Below are positions 6,875 through 14,838 of a DNA stretch of 44,776 nt, one piece after another. Position numbers and translations under genes: made by a program. Under the pieces are notes generated by a model that was given only the letters and a program-made list of their open reading frames with translations, was not told the origin of the DNA and did no database searches. The stretch comes from a virus. Each line of letters opens with the position of its first letter. Within the stretch, counting starts at the first letter, position 1. Location of the stretch: the IMG/VR virus record IMGVR_UViG_3300050019_000041, positions 1 through 44,776 of that record. One strand, 5' to 3'.

Positions 6875-8013
6875 GGTATCTCTCCCTATTCAGCGGCCTT
6901 GAGGGTGCGACCCTTGCTTGGCATCATCTCGGATGGAAATGTGTTGCTACCGCCGAGATTGAACCGGCAGCGCGCGCGGTACTTGCTGATCACTATCCCG
7001 ATGTTCCCAACCTCGGCGACATATCCAAAGTCACAGAGCAGCAGATTCACGACCTCGGGCACATCGACATAGTGGTGTTCGGCAGCCCATGCCAGGACGT
7101 ATCAATCGCCGGAAAGCGCGAAGGAATGGAAGGATCACGCAGTGGACTTTTCTTTACAGCAATGCGAGTTGTTCGGTGGTCAGGAGCAAGATTCGGCCTC
7201 TGGGAAAACGTCCCCGGAGTCTTCAGTGACCACCAAGGGAGAGGCTTTGCTTCGGTGGCTGGAGAGATGGCAGGGATACACGTTGACGTACCGAAAAGTG
7301 GATGGAGAAACTCCGGCTTTCTCCTCGGGGCAGATGCCCTTGTCGAGTGGGCAGTTTTGGATGCGCAATTCTTCGGAGTTCCGCAGCGGCGCCGTCGCGT
7401 CTTCGCTCTCCGAGATTCTGGAGACTGGGCCAGTAGACCGCCGATACTTCTTGAGTCCGAAAGCCTGCAAGGGCATCCTGCGCCGCGCCGCGAAACGCGG
7501 AAAGACCTTGCCCCCACCCTTAGCGCGCGCACTCATGGCGGTGGCAGACTCGGAACCGACTTCGATCTTGACGGCGGCCTGATCTGCGACCTTGCGTTTG
7601 GCGGCAACAACACCTCCGGCCCAATCGATGTCTCCACCGCAGCCAATGCCTGCGCTACCGCCTCTGGGCGCATCGACTTCGAGACCGAAACATTCATCGT
7701 GCATTCGCTGTCCTCCGAGGGCTTCGACGCGAGCGAAGACGGTACGGGAAGAGGTACGCCGCTTGTATCGGTGGCGCAATCAAGAGAGACAGGGAAGGGT
7801 GACGCCGCTCCACTAACCATGCAAGGTATGCAAGTGCGCCGATTGACGCCGCGAGAGTGCGAAAGATTGCAGGGGGTACCTGACGGCTATACGCTGGTAG
7901 AGCGCAATGGTAAGCCGATGGCAGACGGGCCGCGCTACAAGATGCTCGGGAACGGCTTTGCTGTGCCGGTTGTGCGGTGGATAGGCGAGAGACTCGCAAA
8001 GGCGGTCAAGTGA
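6871..8013 (+). CDS. DNA (cytosine-5) methyltransferase
   Basis: A 380-aa C5-methyltransferase. Motif I is LSLFSGLEGA (4-13, AdoMet binding). Motif IV is GSPCQDVS with catalytic C74. Motif VI is WENVPG (111-116). Motif VIII is PQRRRRVF (171-178). Motif X is MLGNGFAVPVVRWIGERL near the C-terminus. The 180-330 region with LSARTHGGGRLGTDF and GFDASEDGTGRGTP is the variable, target-recognition area common in phage enzymes. Start 6871 begins exactly at motif I and has an upstream GGGACGAGG. Likely role: modifying phage DNA to evade host restriction. A second open frame overlaps it (7142-7582). Confidence 0.92.
   Translation: MRYLSLFSGLEGATLAWHHLGWKCVATAEIEPAARAVLADHYPDVPNLGDISKVTEQQIHDLGHIDIVVFGSPCQDVSIAGKREGMEGSRSGLFFTAMRVVRWSGARFGLWENVPGVFSDHQGRGFASVAGEMAGIHVDVPKSGWRNSGFLLGADALVEWAVLDAQFFGVPQRRRRVFALRDSGDWASRPPILLESESLQGHPAPRRETRKDLAPTLSARTHGGGRLGTDFDLDGGLICDLAFGGNNTSGPIDVSTAANACATASGRIDFETETFIVHSLSSEGFDASEDGTGRGTPLVSVAQSRETGKGDAAPLTMQGMQVRRLTPRECERLQGVPDGYTLVERNGKPMADGPRYKMLGNGFAVPVVRWIGERLAKAVK
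7142..7582 (+). CDS. Overprinted protein in alternative frame of methyltransferase gene
   Basis: A 146-aa reading frame lying wholly inside the methyltransferase gene in the +1 frame. It looks like a genuine protein: SGKTSPESSVTTKGEALLRW, LERWQGYTLTYRKVDG, SLSEILETGPVDRRYFLS, and PKACKGILRRAAKRGKTLPP followed by LARALMAVA. I recognise the S-P-K-A-C-x-G-I-L-R-R-A-x-x-R-G-K-x-L-P block from small phage proteins encoded with cytosine methyltransferases. Function is unknown. No strong Shine-Dalgarno is visible before 7142, so the start is uncertain. Confidence 0.6.
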   Translation: MDFSLQQCELFGGQEQDSASGKTSPESSVTTKGEALLRWLERWQGYTLTYRKVDGETPAFSSGQMPLSSGQFWMRNSSEFRSGAVASSLSEILETGPVDRRYFLSPKACKGILRRAAKRGKTLPPPLARALMAVADSEPTSILTAA

Positions 8014-9368
8014 AAGCGGACCTCCAGATAGACAACCTACCGGCGAACATCGACGCCGAAAAAACCATCCTGGGCGCAATCATGCTCGAAAACCAAGCCT
8101 TCTACGAGGCGCAGGAGTCCGGCATCGAGGCACAGGACTTCTTTCTCGACAGCCACCAGCGCACATGGTCCGCAATGTGCCGCCTGATGGACGCGCAAAA
8201 GCCGGTTGACCTTGTGACCCTTGCGCACGAACTGCGCAGCACGAAGGAGCTTGAGGCGGTCGGCGGCGTGTCTTTTATCGCGGCGCTCACCGAAGGGTTA
8301 CCGCGCAGGCCAGTAATCGCCGAATACCTCCGCATTGTGCGCGACAAGTCTCTTGCCCGCCGCCTGATGCAGATTGCCGGGGCTGTGCAAGGCCGCGCTG
8401 CGGACGGTGGGATTCCGGCACAGGATTTAGCGGGGGAGATGTCAGACGCGGTCCTGGAGGCATCCTCGCGCGTTTCCAGCCATGGGAGGGAGATTGACAC
8501 TATCGTGCTTGAGGACGCGATGCGGTTTGAGGCCCAGGCTAATGCGCCGTTTACCGGAGTGCTCGGGGCAAGCCTGTTCACGCCAGAGCTTTCGCGCATC
8601 ACTGCCGGACTACAAGACAACGAACTTTGCTTGCTCTGCGCACGTCCAGGGCAAGGCAAGACTGAGGCGGCAATCCAGATCGCGGTGGAGAATGCGCGTA
8701 ATGGGCTGCGCGTGCATTTTCAGTCAATGGAGATGAAAAGCTGGCAGCTTGTGCGCCGAATGCTGCGCTACATGGCGCGAATCCCGGTTTCGCACATGCG
8801 CGATCCTCGGTGCTTGCGGCCGGAAGAGCGCCAGGCAATCCGCAACGCCCGTGAGGAACTTCTAGACCTGCCAATTTTCATCGACGACACGCACGAGCTG
8901 ACATGCAGCGATTATCGATCCCGCTCCGTGTTGGCCGCCAAGCGCTGGAAGGCTGATCTAATCCTGGTGGACTATGCGCAGCTTCTGATCGTGCCCACGG
9001 CGAAGGGAGACGCTATCAAGGCGGCTCCAAAGCAGGCGGAGACTCTACGGCACATCGCTCGCGACTACTGCCGCACGATTGCTCTGGCACAGTTGCGCCG
9101 CAGCCCGCCGAATGACCTGAACCTGTACCCGGATATTGAGATGATTTTCGGCGCCAGTCAGTTTGAGCAGGCTGCGCAGATGATCCTTTTGCTCCATCGT
9201 GAACGCAAAGAGAAGCGATACACCGGGGAGGACTTCTGCTTTATCGGCAAAATGCGCGAATTGCAAGGGATCGAGCCGATTGGAATCAAGGCGAATCCAT
9301 GGGGCGGCTTTGTGGACCGCTACGAGGGCGGAAGTTCAAACACTTGGCATGACCGTGAGGACCAATGA
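8010..9368 (+). CDS. dnaB: Replicative DNA helicase, DnaB family
   Basis: A 452-aa helicase of normal DnaB length. The N-terminal domain (1-150) includes NIDAEKTILGAIMLENQAFYEA and HQRTWSAMCRLMD. The RecA-like C-terminal domain has Walker A ARPGQGKTEA (211-220), the FQSMEM segment (238-243), Walker B LILVDYAQLL (317-326) and an FGASQFEQAAQMILLLHRE block near 385. GTG 8010 overlaps the methyltransferase stop. Hexameric DnaB unwinds the fork; here it is presumably loaded through the initiator at 5825. Divergence from host DnaB is likely, since linker residues are shortened. Confidence 0.93.
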   Translation: MKADLQIDNLPANIDAEKTILGAIMLENQAFYEAQESGIEAQDFFLDSHQRTWSAMCRLMDAQKPVDLVTLAHELRSTKELEAVGGVSFIAALTEGLPRRPVIAEYLRIVRDKSLARRLMQIAGAVQGRAADGGIPAQDLAGEMSDAVLEASSRVSSHGREIDTIVLEDAMRFEAQANAPFTGVLGASLFTPELSRITAGLQDNELCLLCARPGQGKTEAAIQIAVENARNGLRVHFQSMEMKSWQLVRRMLRYMARIPVSHMRDPRCLRPEERQAIRNAREELLDLPIFIDDTHELTCSDYRSRSVLAAKRWKADLILVDYAQLLIVPTAKGDAIKAAPKQAETLRHIARDYCRTIALAQLRRSPPNDLNLYPDIEMIFGASQFEQAAQMILLLHRERKEKRYTGEDFCFIGKMRELQGIEPIGIKANPWGGFVDRYEGGSSNTWHDREDQ

Positions 9369-9556
9369 AACTCAACAAGAAGTGCCTCAAAGAGATACGG
9401 AACATTCAGCAAGAAATTGCGTGGGCCGCATTCGCAAAGGCTATGTCCATCAAACCAGAATCTATCGAATGCGCAGATCGTGTGCTTGAGCGCCTGAAAG
9501 CTGAATGCGGAAAGCTTCGCACCGGTATGAAGCCCAGCGCAGGGAGGGAGGACTGA
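9365..9556 (+). CDS. Small hypothetical protein
   Basis: A 63-aa basic protein starting at an ATGA overlap with DnaB. It contains several Lys and Cys residues (LNKKCLKEIRNIQQEIAWAAFAKA) and a predicted long helix. No family recognised. It lies in the same operon as the replication genes. Confidence 0.6.
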   Translation: MKLNKKCLKEIRNIQQEIAWAAFAKAMSIKPESIECADRVLERLKAECGKLRTGMKPSAGRED

Positions 9557-9557
9557 T

Positions 9558-9770
9558 ATGTTGATCGGGAGCGACTTTATCGTGGGTATTGCGCTGAAAC
9601 CATGCGCTTGCTCTGAATGTGGAAAGCGTATCGCAAAGGGTGACCACATGCTTGAATCTGTGCGCTTTGGGAAGGTTCAGAAGCGCGTCTGCAGTGAGCA
9701 CTGCCGCCTAAACTTCGATGATGCTTTTTGGCAGGATCGCGCTGACCGGCGCGAACGGGGTGAACTGTGA
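9558..9770 (+). CDS. Small putative zinc-binding protein
   Basis: A 70-aa protein with C-A-C-S-E-C in the first third and C-S-E-H-C about 28 residues later, in the pattern of a treble-clef or ribbon zinc site. The loop between is GKRIAKGDHMLESVRFGKVQ. It starts two bases after the preceding stop with GGGAGGGAGG upstream. Role unknown; nucleic-acid binding is possible. Confidence 0.6.
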   Translation: MLIGSDFIVGIALKPCACSECGKRIAKGDHMLESVRFGKVQKRVCSEHCRLNFDDAFWQDRADRRERGEL

Positions 9771-10105
9771 TGTGCGTAGAAATGAAATTGATCCACATAG
9801 CCGAGGCTCATGCTAGGGATTGGCTTGCCAGCGCGCGAATAGGATGGGAATCATCAAAAGACTTGCAGGCGATCTATGCGCAGTGGGCGCTCGTTGCCCA
9901 ACGTATGCAGGCGGTACACGCGGCGAACTGCGCAGAGTGCCAGAAAGAAGAGGTTCGCGGCGAGTTTATACCTGGTACAGGAATCGACGCCGCATTCGTT
10001 GCAGGCCGTCACCGCGCTGGAGACAGTATTGCAGAACTGGCAGATGAGTACGACTTGCCAGAATCGGCGATCATTGACGCGGTTCATAACCAGAACGTGG
10101 CGTAA
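9770..10105 (+). CDS. Hypothetical protein with DUF433-like C-terminal helix-turn-helix
   Basis: A 111-aa protein. The C-terminal FVAGRHRAGDSIAELADEYD, then LPESAIIDAV, resembles the DUF433-type helix-turn-helix seen in small antitoxin-like regulators. The N-terminal half (HAEAHARDWLASARIG region, with C-A-E-C) is unassigned. GTG 9767 is an alternative start; ATG 9770 is better spaced from GGGGTG. It is the last rightward gene: its stop is one base from the stop of the convergent gene at 10107. Confidence 0.6.
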   Translation: MCVEMKLIHIAEAHARDWLASARIGWESSKDLQAIYAQWALVAQRMQAVHAANCAECQKEEVRGEFIPGTGIDAAFVAGRHRAGDSIAELADEYDLPESAIIDAVHNQNVA

Positions 10106-10106
10106 T

Positions 10107-10259
10107 CTATTCCTTGCCTGACTCGCGCATAGCTTCGCAGTGGCAGGGTACGCCAGCGCACAGAACGCACGGTAGGTGGTCGCCGATGAGCCGGGGCCAC
10201 CTAACGGGCTGCGGAAGTGGAGCGGGGCGTTGCTTGCGGGTTGTGGTGCGGAAAATCAT
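10107..10259 (-). CDS. Small Cys/His-rich protein, last gene of late block
   Basis: A 50-aa frame on the minus strand that starts at an ATGA overlap with the gene before it and stops one base from the convergent rightward block. The C-terminal half contains P-C-V-L-C-A-G-V-P-C-H-C, which could form a small zinc site. The N-terminal half is Arg/Pro-rich. Compact packing against both neighbours supports it. Confidence 0.5.
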   Translation of the reverse strand: MIFRTTTRKQRPAPLPQPVRWPRLIGDHLPCVLCAGVPCHCEAMRESGKE

Positions 10260-10351
10260 GCGTTGACTGGGCCGGGGGGCTTGCCAAACGGGTACGGCTT
10301 GTCTGCCGGCTTCGGCTTTGCGCTGGTCTTCTTTACGATCTTCTTGGGCAT
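10256..10351 (-). CDS. Small basic Lys/Pro-rich protein
   Basis: A 31-aa frame directly after the stop of the 10352-10795 gene, with a strong AAGGAGAAAACTAG leader sequence. The product (MPKKIVKKTSAKPKPADKPY...) is highly basic and Pro-rich and likely disordered. Short Lys-rich proteins of this kind are common in phage late operons. No function assigned. Confidence 0.55.
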   Translation of the reverse strand: MPKKIVKKTSAKPKPADKPYPFGKPPGPVNA

Positions 10352-10795
10352 CTAGTTTTCTCCTTCTGCGGTTTGAGTATTCTTGTTCATAGAATACGCT
10401 GGATCAGATTGCCCAGTCGAATTCTTTTGCCTAATCTCCGACTTGTGCACGGTCTCCCATTCCTGCACGATCTGGTAAATGTCCGACGCGTAGTGAATAA
10501 CTCGCGTGCCCACCCAGCTTGCAGGTGGCAGGCAGATCACCGTAAGTATGCTGGCAATGGCGATCCGGCTCGAGCGCCTTTCCTTCCTTCGTTCATCGGC
10601 GCGCGCATCACGCTCTTTGCGCTCCGCTTCTTGCTTCTTCTCTGCCGCTTCGCGCTCCTGGCGCACCGCGCGATATTCCGTGTAGAACTCGCGAGACTCG
10701 ACCTGAAACGCGCGGAAATTAGAGACGCCCCGCAGGAGCTCTTTGATTTGCTCTGTGTGCGTTGCGAGTTGCTCTGCCATCTGTCCGGGCGTCAT
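10352..10795 (-). CDS. Coiled-coil membrane protein
   Basis: A 147-aa protein. Residues 1-78 are helical and highly charged (QREREAAEKKQEAERKERD-type coiled coil). A single hydrophobic segment around 80-105 (RIAIASILTVICLPPASWVG) and a polar C-terminal tail follow. AAAGGAAGCGC precedes ATG 10795. It sits downstream of the tailspike-like gene. Orientation and function are unknown; a lysis or superinfection-exclusion role is possible but unsupported. Confidence 0.65.
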   Translation of the reverse strand: MTPGQMAEQLATHTEQIKELLRGVSNFRAFQVESREFYTEYRAVRQEREAAEKKQEAERKERDARADERRKERRSSRIAIASILTVICLPPASWVGTRVIHYASDIYQIVQEWETVHKSEIRQKNSTGQSDPAYSMNKNTQTAEGEN

Positions 10796-10819
10796 GCGCT
10801 TCCTTTCTTGTGCATCTTC

Positions 10820-12577
10820 CTAGTAGACTGGATATTCTCCACTAATAGTCAACCCATAGTTTGTCGCTGTAGTTGTAGGTACATTGAATGCTGATAGTGC
10901 ACCTGTAGATTGCGATTCGGTAGCTATACTTATGAATGTATTTCCCGAGCTGATCTGACCAACAAAATAGTTTCCCGCTCCCGGAATCAGATTGCTTGAC
11001 CACATCGACGTGGATTCATAGAATGATGCAGCCATTGCAAACGGTAAACCTGCAATCTCTAGTTGCCCCGTTCCCGTATATCCGCCTGATACGTTCCATA
11101 CAATGCGTATTTCAAAGAAAACGCGATTTCCTATCCGTGTATATTTTCCGATGTTGCTCACGTAGGTCGGCGCGCCGGGAGTTGTCCCGCCTATAACTGT
11201 CGGTGTAAATATCCCCTCTGCGTAATAGTTCATACTTCCCTGATTCGCAGTCGAGATGTTAGGGAAGATTAGCGGAGTGGTCATGGAAGTATTAAAGCTA
11301 ACATTTCCGCTCGTGACAAAACCGTTAGTTAATTCAGTGATATTGTTCGAACCGATAACAACAAGATAACTTGAAGCTGCCGCATCGTCCGTCAGAATCA
11401 TTCCATATGCATTACCTTGCGTGGTGTTACCTGAAATGGTAGTGCTCCCGCTATTTGCTCCGACATAGAGAGCATATCCCCCGCCACCTTGAATCGTGTT
11501 TCCGACAATAGAGCTGTTCAACCCTCCGTAAAGATGGATTCCTGAAATATTTGACTGACCGCCACTTGAACCTTGAAGCCCAGAATTTATTACAGTATTC
11601 CCTGAAACTGAAGTCTCAGGCGCTAGTTCGATATTGATACCTCGCTCGTAAGTGTTGTAAACTACGTTACCTGTGATAGCTGTGCCAATAACCTGTCCAC
11701 CACCTGAGCCGCCAAAATTTCCTTCTAGGTGAAGACCATCATACTCGCCAGTAGAGTAAACAGAGTTTCCGTTCATCTGGTTTCCTGTTACGCTTACCGT
11801 GCTAGCATTAAATGCGATACCTTGCGCAGTAGAAGCGATCATCGGATTATTACTAACAGAGTTATTGCTTCCATTTAGGAATGACACGCCTCCGTCAGAA
11901 AAACCGGAAATCCAATTACCATGAATCTGGCAGTTGTTGGTAAAGACAAAGTTTACTCCCCCGCCATTTATTAATGAAGGCGTTCCAGCGGTAAATGTTA
12001 CATCGCCATACAATCTTAATCCTGCAACTTCTATCCCTACTATCGGTGACCCTACCGAGCCCATCGCTACCATAAGACTCGAACGAGTAGAATTAACTAA
12101 ATGTATTGCAGAATTATAACCATCTCCGAATAGTTTAATATTAGAACAGCCGATAGTAAGATTGGAGCTTATTCTGTATGTTCCAGAAGGAAAATACAAG
12201 GTGCCACCCCCTGCAGAGCAAAGGGAGTTTATAGCGTTCTGAATAGCAACAGTATTCGAAGCAGCATTAGTATCTCCTGCTACTGCGTTGTAAGATAGAA
12301 CATTCAAGGGAATGCTCGGTCCGCTGATACTGCCTGTTACGCTGAGGTTTCCGGTGATCGTTCCGCCAGGTCCAACGATGTTCGTAAATGCCGCAGACTG
12401 ACTGTTCGCACCAGTGCCACCATTCGCGATAGGGCAGGGCGTAGATCCTCCGCAGCCGTTGACGGTGACCGAGCCAGCACCAAGCTGCACCGAGCCGCCG
12501 CTGCCGATCTGCACCTGCGCGGTCAAGGATGTTGCGGCGATCAAGAGTAAAGCAAATGCGCAAATTCGAAGTTTCAT
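10820..12577 (-). CDS. Tailspike-like parallel beta-helix protein with N-terminal signal peptide
   Basis: A 585-aa protein. Residues 1-21 form a Sec-type signal peptide (positive MKLR, hydrophobic ICAFALLLIAA, T-S-L-T-A cleavage region). Residues 45-80 contain the CPIANGGTGANSQSAAFTNI motif of phage tail fibres. From about 95 onward, AIQNAINSLCSAGGGTLYFP and GTYRISSNLTI match the pectate-lyase-superfamily beta-helix typical of tailspikes, followed by many N-x-I-x-G-N rungs to about 450. The C-terminal domain is beta-rich. Likely host-receptor binding or polysaccharide-degrading appendage. GAGGGTGAAAA precedes the ATG. An export signal on a virion-type protein is unusual. Confidence 0.75.
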   Translation of the reverse strand: MKLRICAFALLLIAATSLTAQVQIGSGGSVQLGAGSVTVNGCGGSTPCPIANGGTGANSQSAAFTNIVGPGGTITGNLSVTGSISGPSIPLNVLSYNAVAGDTNAASNTVAIQNAINSLCSAGGGTLYFPSGTYRISSNLTIGCSNIKLFGDGYNSAIHLVNSTRSSLMVAMGSVGSPIVGIEVAGLRLYGDVTFTAGTPSLINGGGVNFVFTNNCQIHGNWISGFSDGGVSFLNGSNNSVSNNPMIASTAQGIAFNASTVSVTGNQMNGNSVYSTGEYDGLHLEGNFGGSGGGQVIGTAITGNVVYNTYERGINIELAPETSVSGNTVINSGLQGSSGGQSNISGIHLYGGLNSSIVGNTIQGGGGYALYVGANSGSTTISGNTTQGNAYGMILTDDAAASSYLVVIGSNNITELTNGFVTSGNVSFNTSMTTPLIFPNISTANQGSMNYYAEGIFTPTVIGGTTPGAPTYVSNIGKYTRIGNRVFFEIRIVWNVSGGYTGTGQLEIAGLPFAMAASFYESTSMWSSNLIPGAGNYFVGQISSGNTFISIATESQSTGALSAFNVPTTTATNYGLTISGEYPVY

Positions 12578-12587
12578 TTTTCACCCT

Positions 12588-13586
12588 CTACCATGCGGTA
12601 AGTTCAATATCGACACGCGGAAAGGCTGTACATACCCCAGCCGTATATCCAAACCCATAAAAATGACCGCCTGTTAGCGGAATAGCTCCAGGAGAAACTA
12701 CCCAACTTCCGATACCTGGAGATGTATTGAAACCAGAGTTTGTAATTACAGTTGCAGAACTAAACGCAGTGGTGATGACAGTCCCTAAATCCACAAGAGC
12801 ATATGCTGGAGGGGTTCCGCATGTATAAGTTCCCTGAACATTAATCTGGCCCAATACATTGCCCGAAGTGGTCGCGCGAACATAAAATAAAGATCCAATG
12901 TAAGTATTCAAAGACGGCATTGCCGATCCGCTTGGAGTATACCAAATCAAGTTAAGGGCGAGCGACGAGGTCGCTCTCTGCACAAATGCATCTGTGGCAA
13001 GCTGAGTTGTATTATCTGTAGCTGCCGCTGTGGGCGCTGTCGGAGTTCCGGTAAATGTAGGGCTTGCAGACAAAACGACGCTTCCGCTTCCAGTGCTGGT
13101 AGCCGCTACTGCCAGCGATGGAGTGCTGGTAGAGTTCGTGACGGTCGGCACCAACCATGTAGGCCACGAACCAGAAGGAGCGGCGAAGCTCGTCAAGCTC
13201 CCAGATGCACAGCCTATGCTTGCGCAGGCGCTGGCCGCCGTCGTGGTGTCAAAGTTCCACGAGGCCGCCATGGTGCTGAGCGGTCCAATGTGCACAGAGT
13301 AGGTCGGCGCAGAGTTGACCGTAACGGTGCCTGTGAATTTCGGGCTCACGCTGCTGATGGAAACCCACGACCCGGCGAGATTCACGCACGCGACATTGTT
13401 CGTGCCGCCGCCAGTCACGCAGTCGGTCGAATTCGCGCCATCGATCACCAGCACGGAATAGTGCGGATAGGACGCGGCGGCCGGCAGGTTGGCCACGGTG
13501 AACCTGGGAGGCTGTGAACCCTGCGCAAGCGCGAGAAGCGGCGCCAGGAGGGCGGCAAGTGTGATCCTACGAACCAAAGTAAACAA
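12588..13586 (-). CDS. Tail-fibre-like protein with N-terminal signal peptide
   Basis: A 332-aa protein. The N-terminus (RRITLAALLAPLLALAQG) has an RR n-region, a hydrophobic core and an A-L-A cleavage motif. The middle carries the fibre repeat SPTFTGTPTAPTAAATDNTT followed by QLATDAFVQRA, well known from phage tail fibres. The C-terminal part is beta-rich and ends in VDIELTAW. The start is TTG 13586, spaced properly from GGAG and overlapping the previous gene by 20 bp; an internal TTG is possible. Probably a receptor-binding accessory fibre. Confidence 0.7.
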   Translation of the reverse strand: MFTLVRRITLAALLAPLLALAQGSQPPRFTVANLPAAASYPHYSVLVIDGANSTDCVTGGGTNNVACVNLAGSWVSISSVSPKFTGTVTVNSAPTYSVHIGPLSTMAASWNFDTTTAASACASIGCASGSLTSFAAPSGSWPTWLVPTVTNSTSTPSLAVAATSTGSGSVVLSASPTFTGTPTAPTAAATDNTTQLATDAFVQRATSSLALNLIWYTPSGSAMPSLNTYIGSLFYVRATTSGNVLGQINVQGTYTCGTPPAYALVDLGTVITTAFSSATVITNSGFNTSPGIGSWVVSPGAIPLTGGHFYGFGYTAGVCTAFPRVDIELTAW

Positions 13587-14103
13587 GATTATCTCCGATC
13601 TGCGGCGGTGTCACGCCAATCCAGATGATGTTTGCGCCTGTGATGTTGTAGTCCACGCCGTACCGCGCATACGACCCAGACACGAACAGTTGACCGTTCG
13701 CCGGGTGACTCGGCGCGAAGGATAGTCCAAAGGTGCGCAGGACTCCGTTGGGAGTGCCGGTCGGAATGACCGGAGCAGGCAGACCGCCGCTTGCTCCACC
13801 ACCTGCCGACCCCGCAGAAATCGCTTGGTCGATGAGCACAACCGGATATGGCCCAAAGAGCGGATGCACGAAGACGATGGTGTAGAGCACGGTGTTGTCC
13901 AGGTAGGCCACGGAGTGCCCAAAACCATCCGTGATGAGTGGCTGCGCAATTACGTCTCCGGTCAGGTCGCTGTAGACCGCCGCCAGCGGGCTGGGAGGCA
14001 CCGTGGTGGTCACGGCAGGCTGCGTGCAGTAAAAGACCTGCGCACCGGCCAGTGCTCGGCCTAGAGCGTCTGTCAGCCACCTATCGTCCCTTGCGATTGC
14101 CAT
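13567..14103 (-). CDS. Tail appendage-like structural protein
   Basis: A 178-aa protein. Residues 1-110 are unassigned (an ALAGAQVFYCTQPA segment and a hydrophobic strand LYTIVFVHPLFG). A Gly/Ala/Ser linker follows near 110-125. The last 60 residues (TPNGVLRTFGLSFAPSHPAN, then GQLFVSGSYARYGVDY and ITGANIIWIG) match the small beta domain common in phage fibres and baseplate-like proteins. Start 14103 is chosen over 14142 because MAIARDDRWLTDALGRAL reads as a natural N-terminus, two bases after the upstream gene's stop. Confidence 0.65.
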   Translation of the reverse strand: MAIARDDRWLTDALGRALAGAQVFYCTQPAVTTTVPPSPLAAVYSDLTGDVIAQPLITDGFGHSVAYLDNTVLYTIVFVHPLFGPYPVVLIDQAISAGSAGGGASGGLPAPVIPTGTPNGVLRTFGLSFAPSHPANGQLFVSGSYARYGVDYNITGANIIWIGVTPPQIGDNLVYFGS

Positions 14104-14104
14104 G

Positions 14105-14791
14105 CTATCCGCCGATCTTTGCGATAATGGTCCCCGCCCCACTCAACGCGGACACGTTGAAGCGGTAGAGGTATTCGCGCTGAAGCGAGATTTGCGCGAG
14201 CGGTCCAACGGTCTGCACTCCCGCTGCTACGACGGCTACGCCAGCCTGCACGACGGTCCATTCATCGGAACTGTTGCGCATCGCGCCTTGCAAGTCAACC
14301 GTGCAACTGGTCGGGAGCGTCGGGAACTTCACGGACATTGGAATAGTGAACTGCGCATCACCTTCAGGCGATTGCACAAGGCAGGCCGTTGAAGGAGCGT
14401 TCAGGGCTAACGCCTCCGGCACCTCTGCAGGCTCGACAACCACCGTGCCGCCGTCTGCCGTCGCGCTCTGGTTGGTTCCAGTCAGCGCAAAGGTCAGCGT
14501 CATAACGTTGGTCGCAACAACATAGGAGACGGCAGTAATCGCGGCGCGGTTGACGTTGAAAGCGCCAGTCGAGTTTGCCGAGTTTGTGATCGACACCAAA
14601 TCCCCAACGCGCGGGAGTGGACCGCCGATAAGCTTTCCGGTGACGGTGGCGACGTTGGTCGCTATGGCGTCGGTCGATAGTCCTAGCAGGGTGTTTCCGC
14701 GCTGCTGTGAGAACGCGCCGAAGAGATAAGCAGGTATTCCTTTTTGAAGCAATTGAGGCGGTTGAAAAGCTGAATTCACATACTGAGGCAT
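14105..14791 (-). CDS. Virion-associated beta-rich protein
   Basis: A 228-aa protein with a good Shine-Dalgarno (AGGAGAAGACGCT). Short hydrophobic beta strands alternate with small residues (VATVTGKLIGGPLPRVGDLVSITNS, VSYVVATNVMTLTFALTGTNQ). The first of these has the look of the Ig-like or tail-associated domains seen in other genes of this operon (20823, 25067). No enzyme motif. Probably an appendage or baseplate component. Confidence 0.55.
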   Translation of the reverse strand: MPQYVNSAFQPPQLLQKGIPAYLFGAFSQQRGNTLLGLSTDAIATNVATVTGKLIGGPLPRVGDLVSITNSANSTGAFNVNRAAITAVSYVVATNVMTLTFALTGTNQSATADGGTVVVEPAEVPEALALNAPSTACLVQSPEGDAQFTIPMSVKFPTLPTSCTVDLQGAMRNSSDEWTVVQAGVAVVAAGVQTVGPLAQISLQREYLYRFNVSALSGAGTIIAKIGG

Positions 14792-14838
14792 AGCGTCTTC
14801 TCCTGTCGGGTGATACCTTCATATAGAGGGGTGTACCA

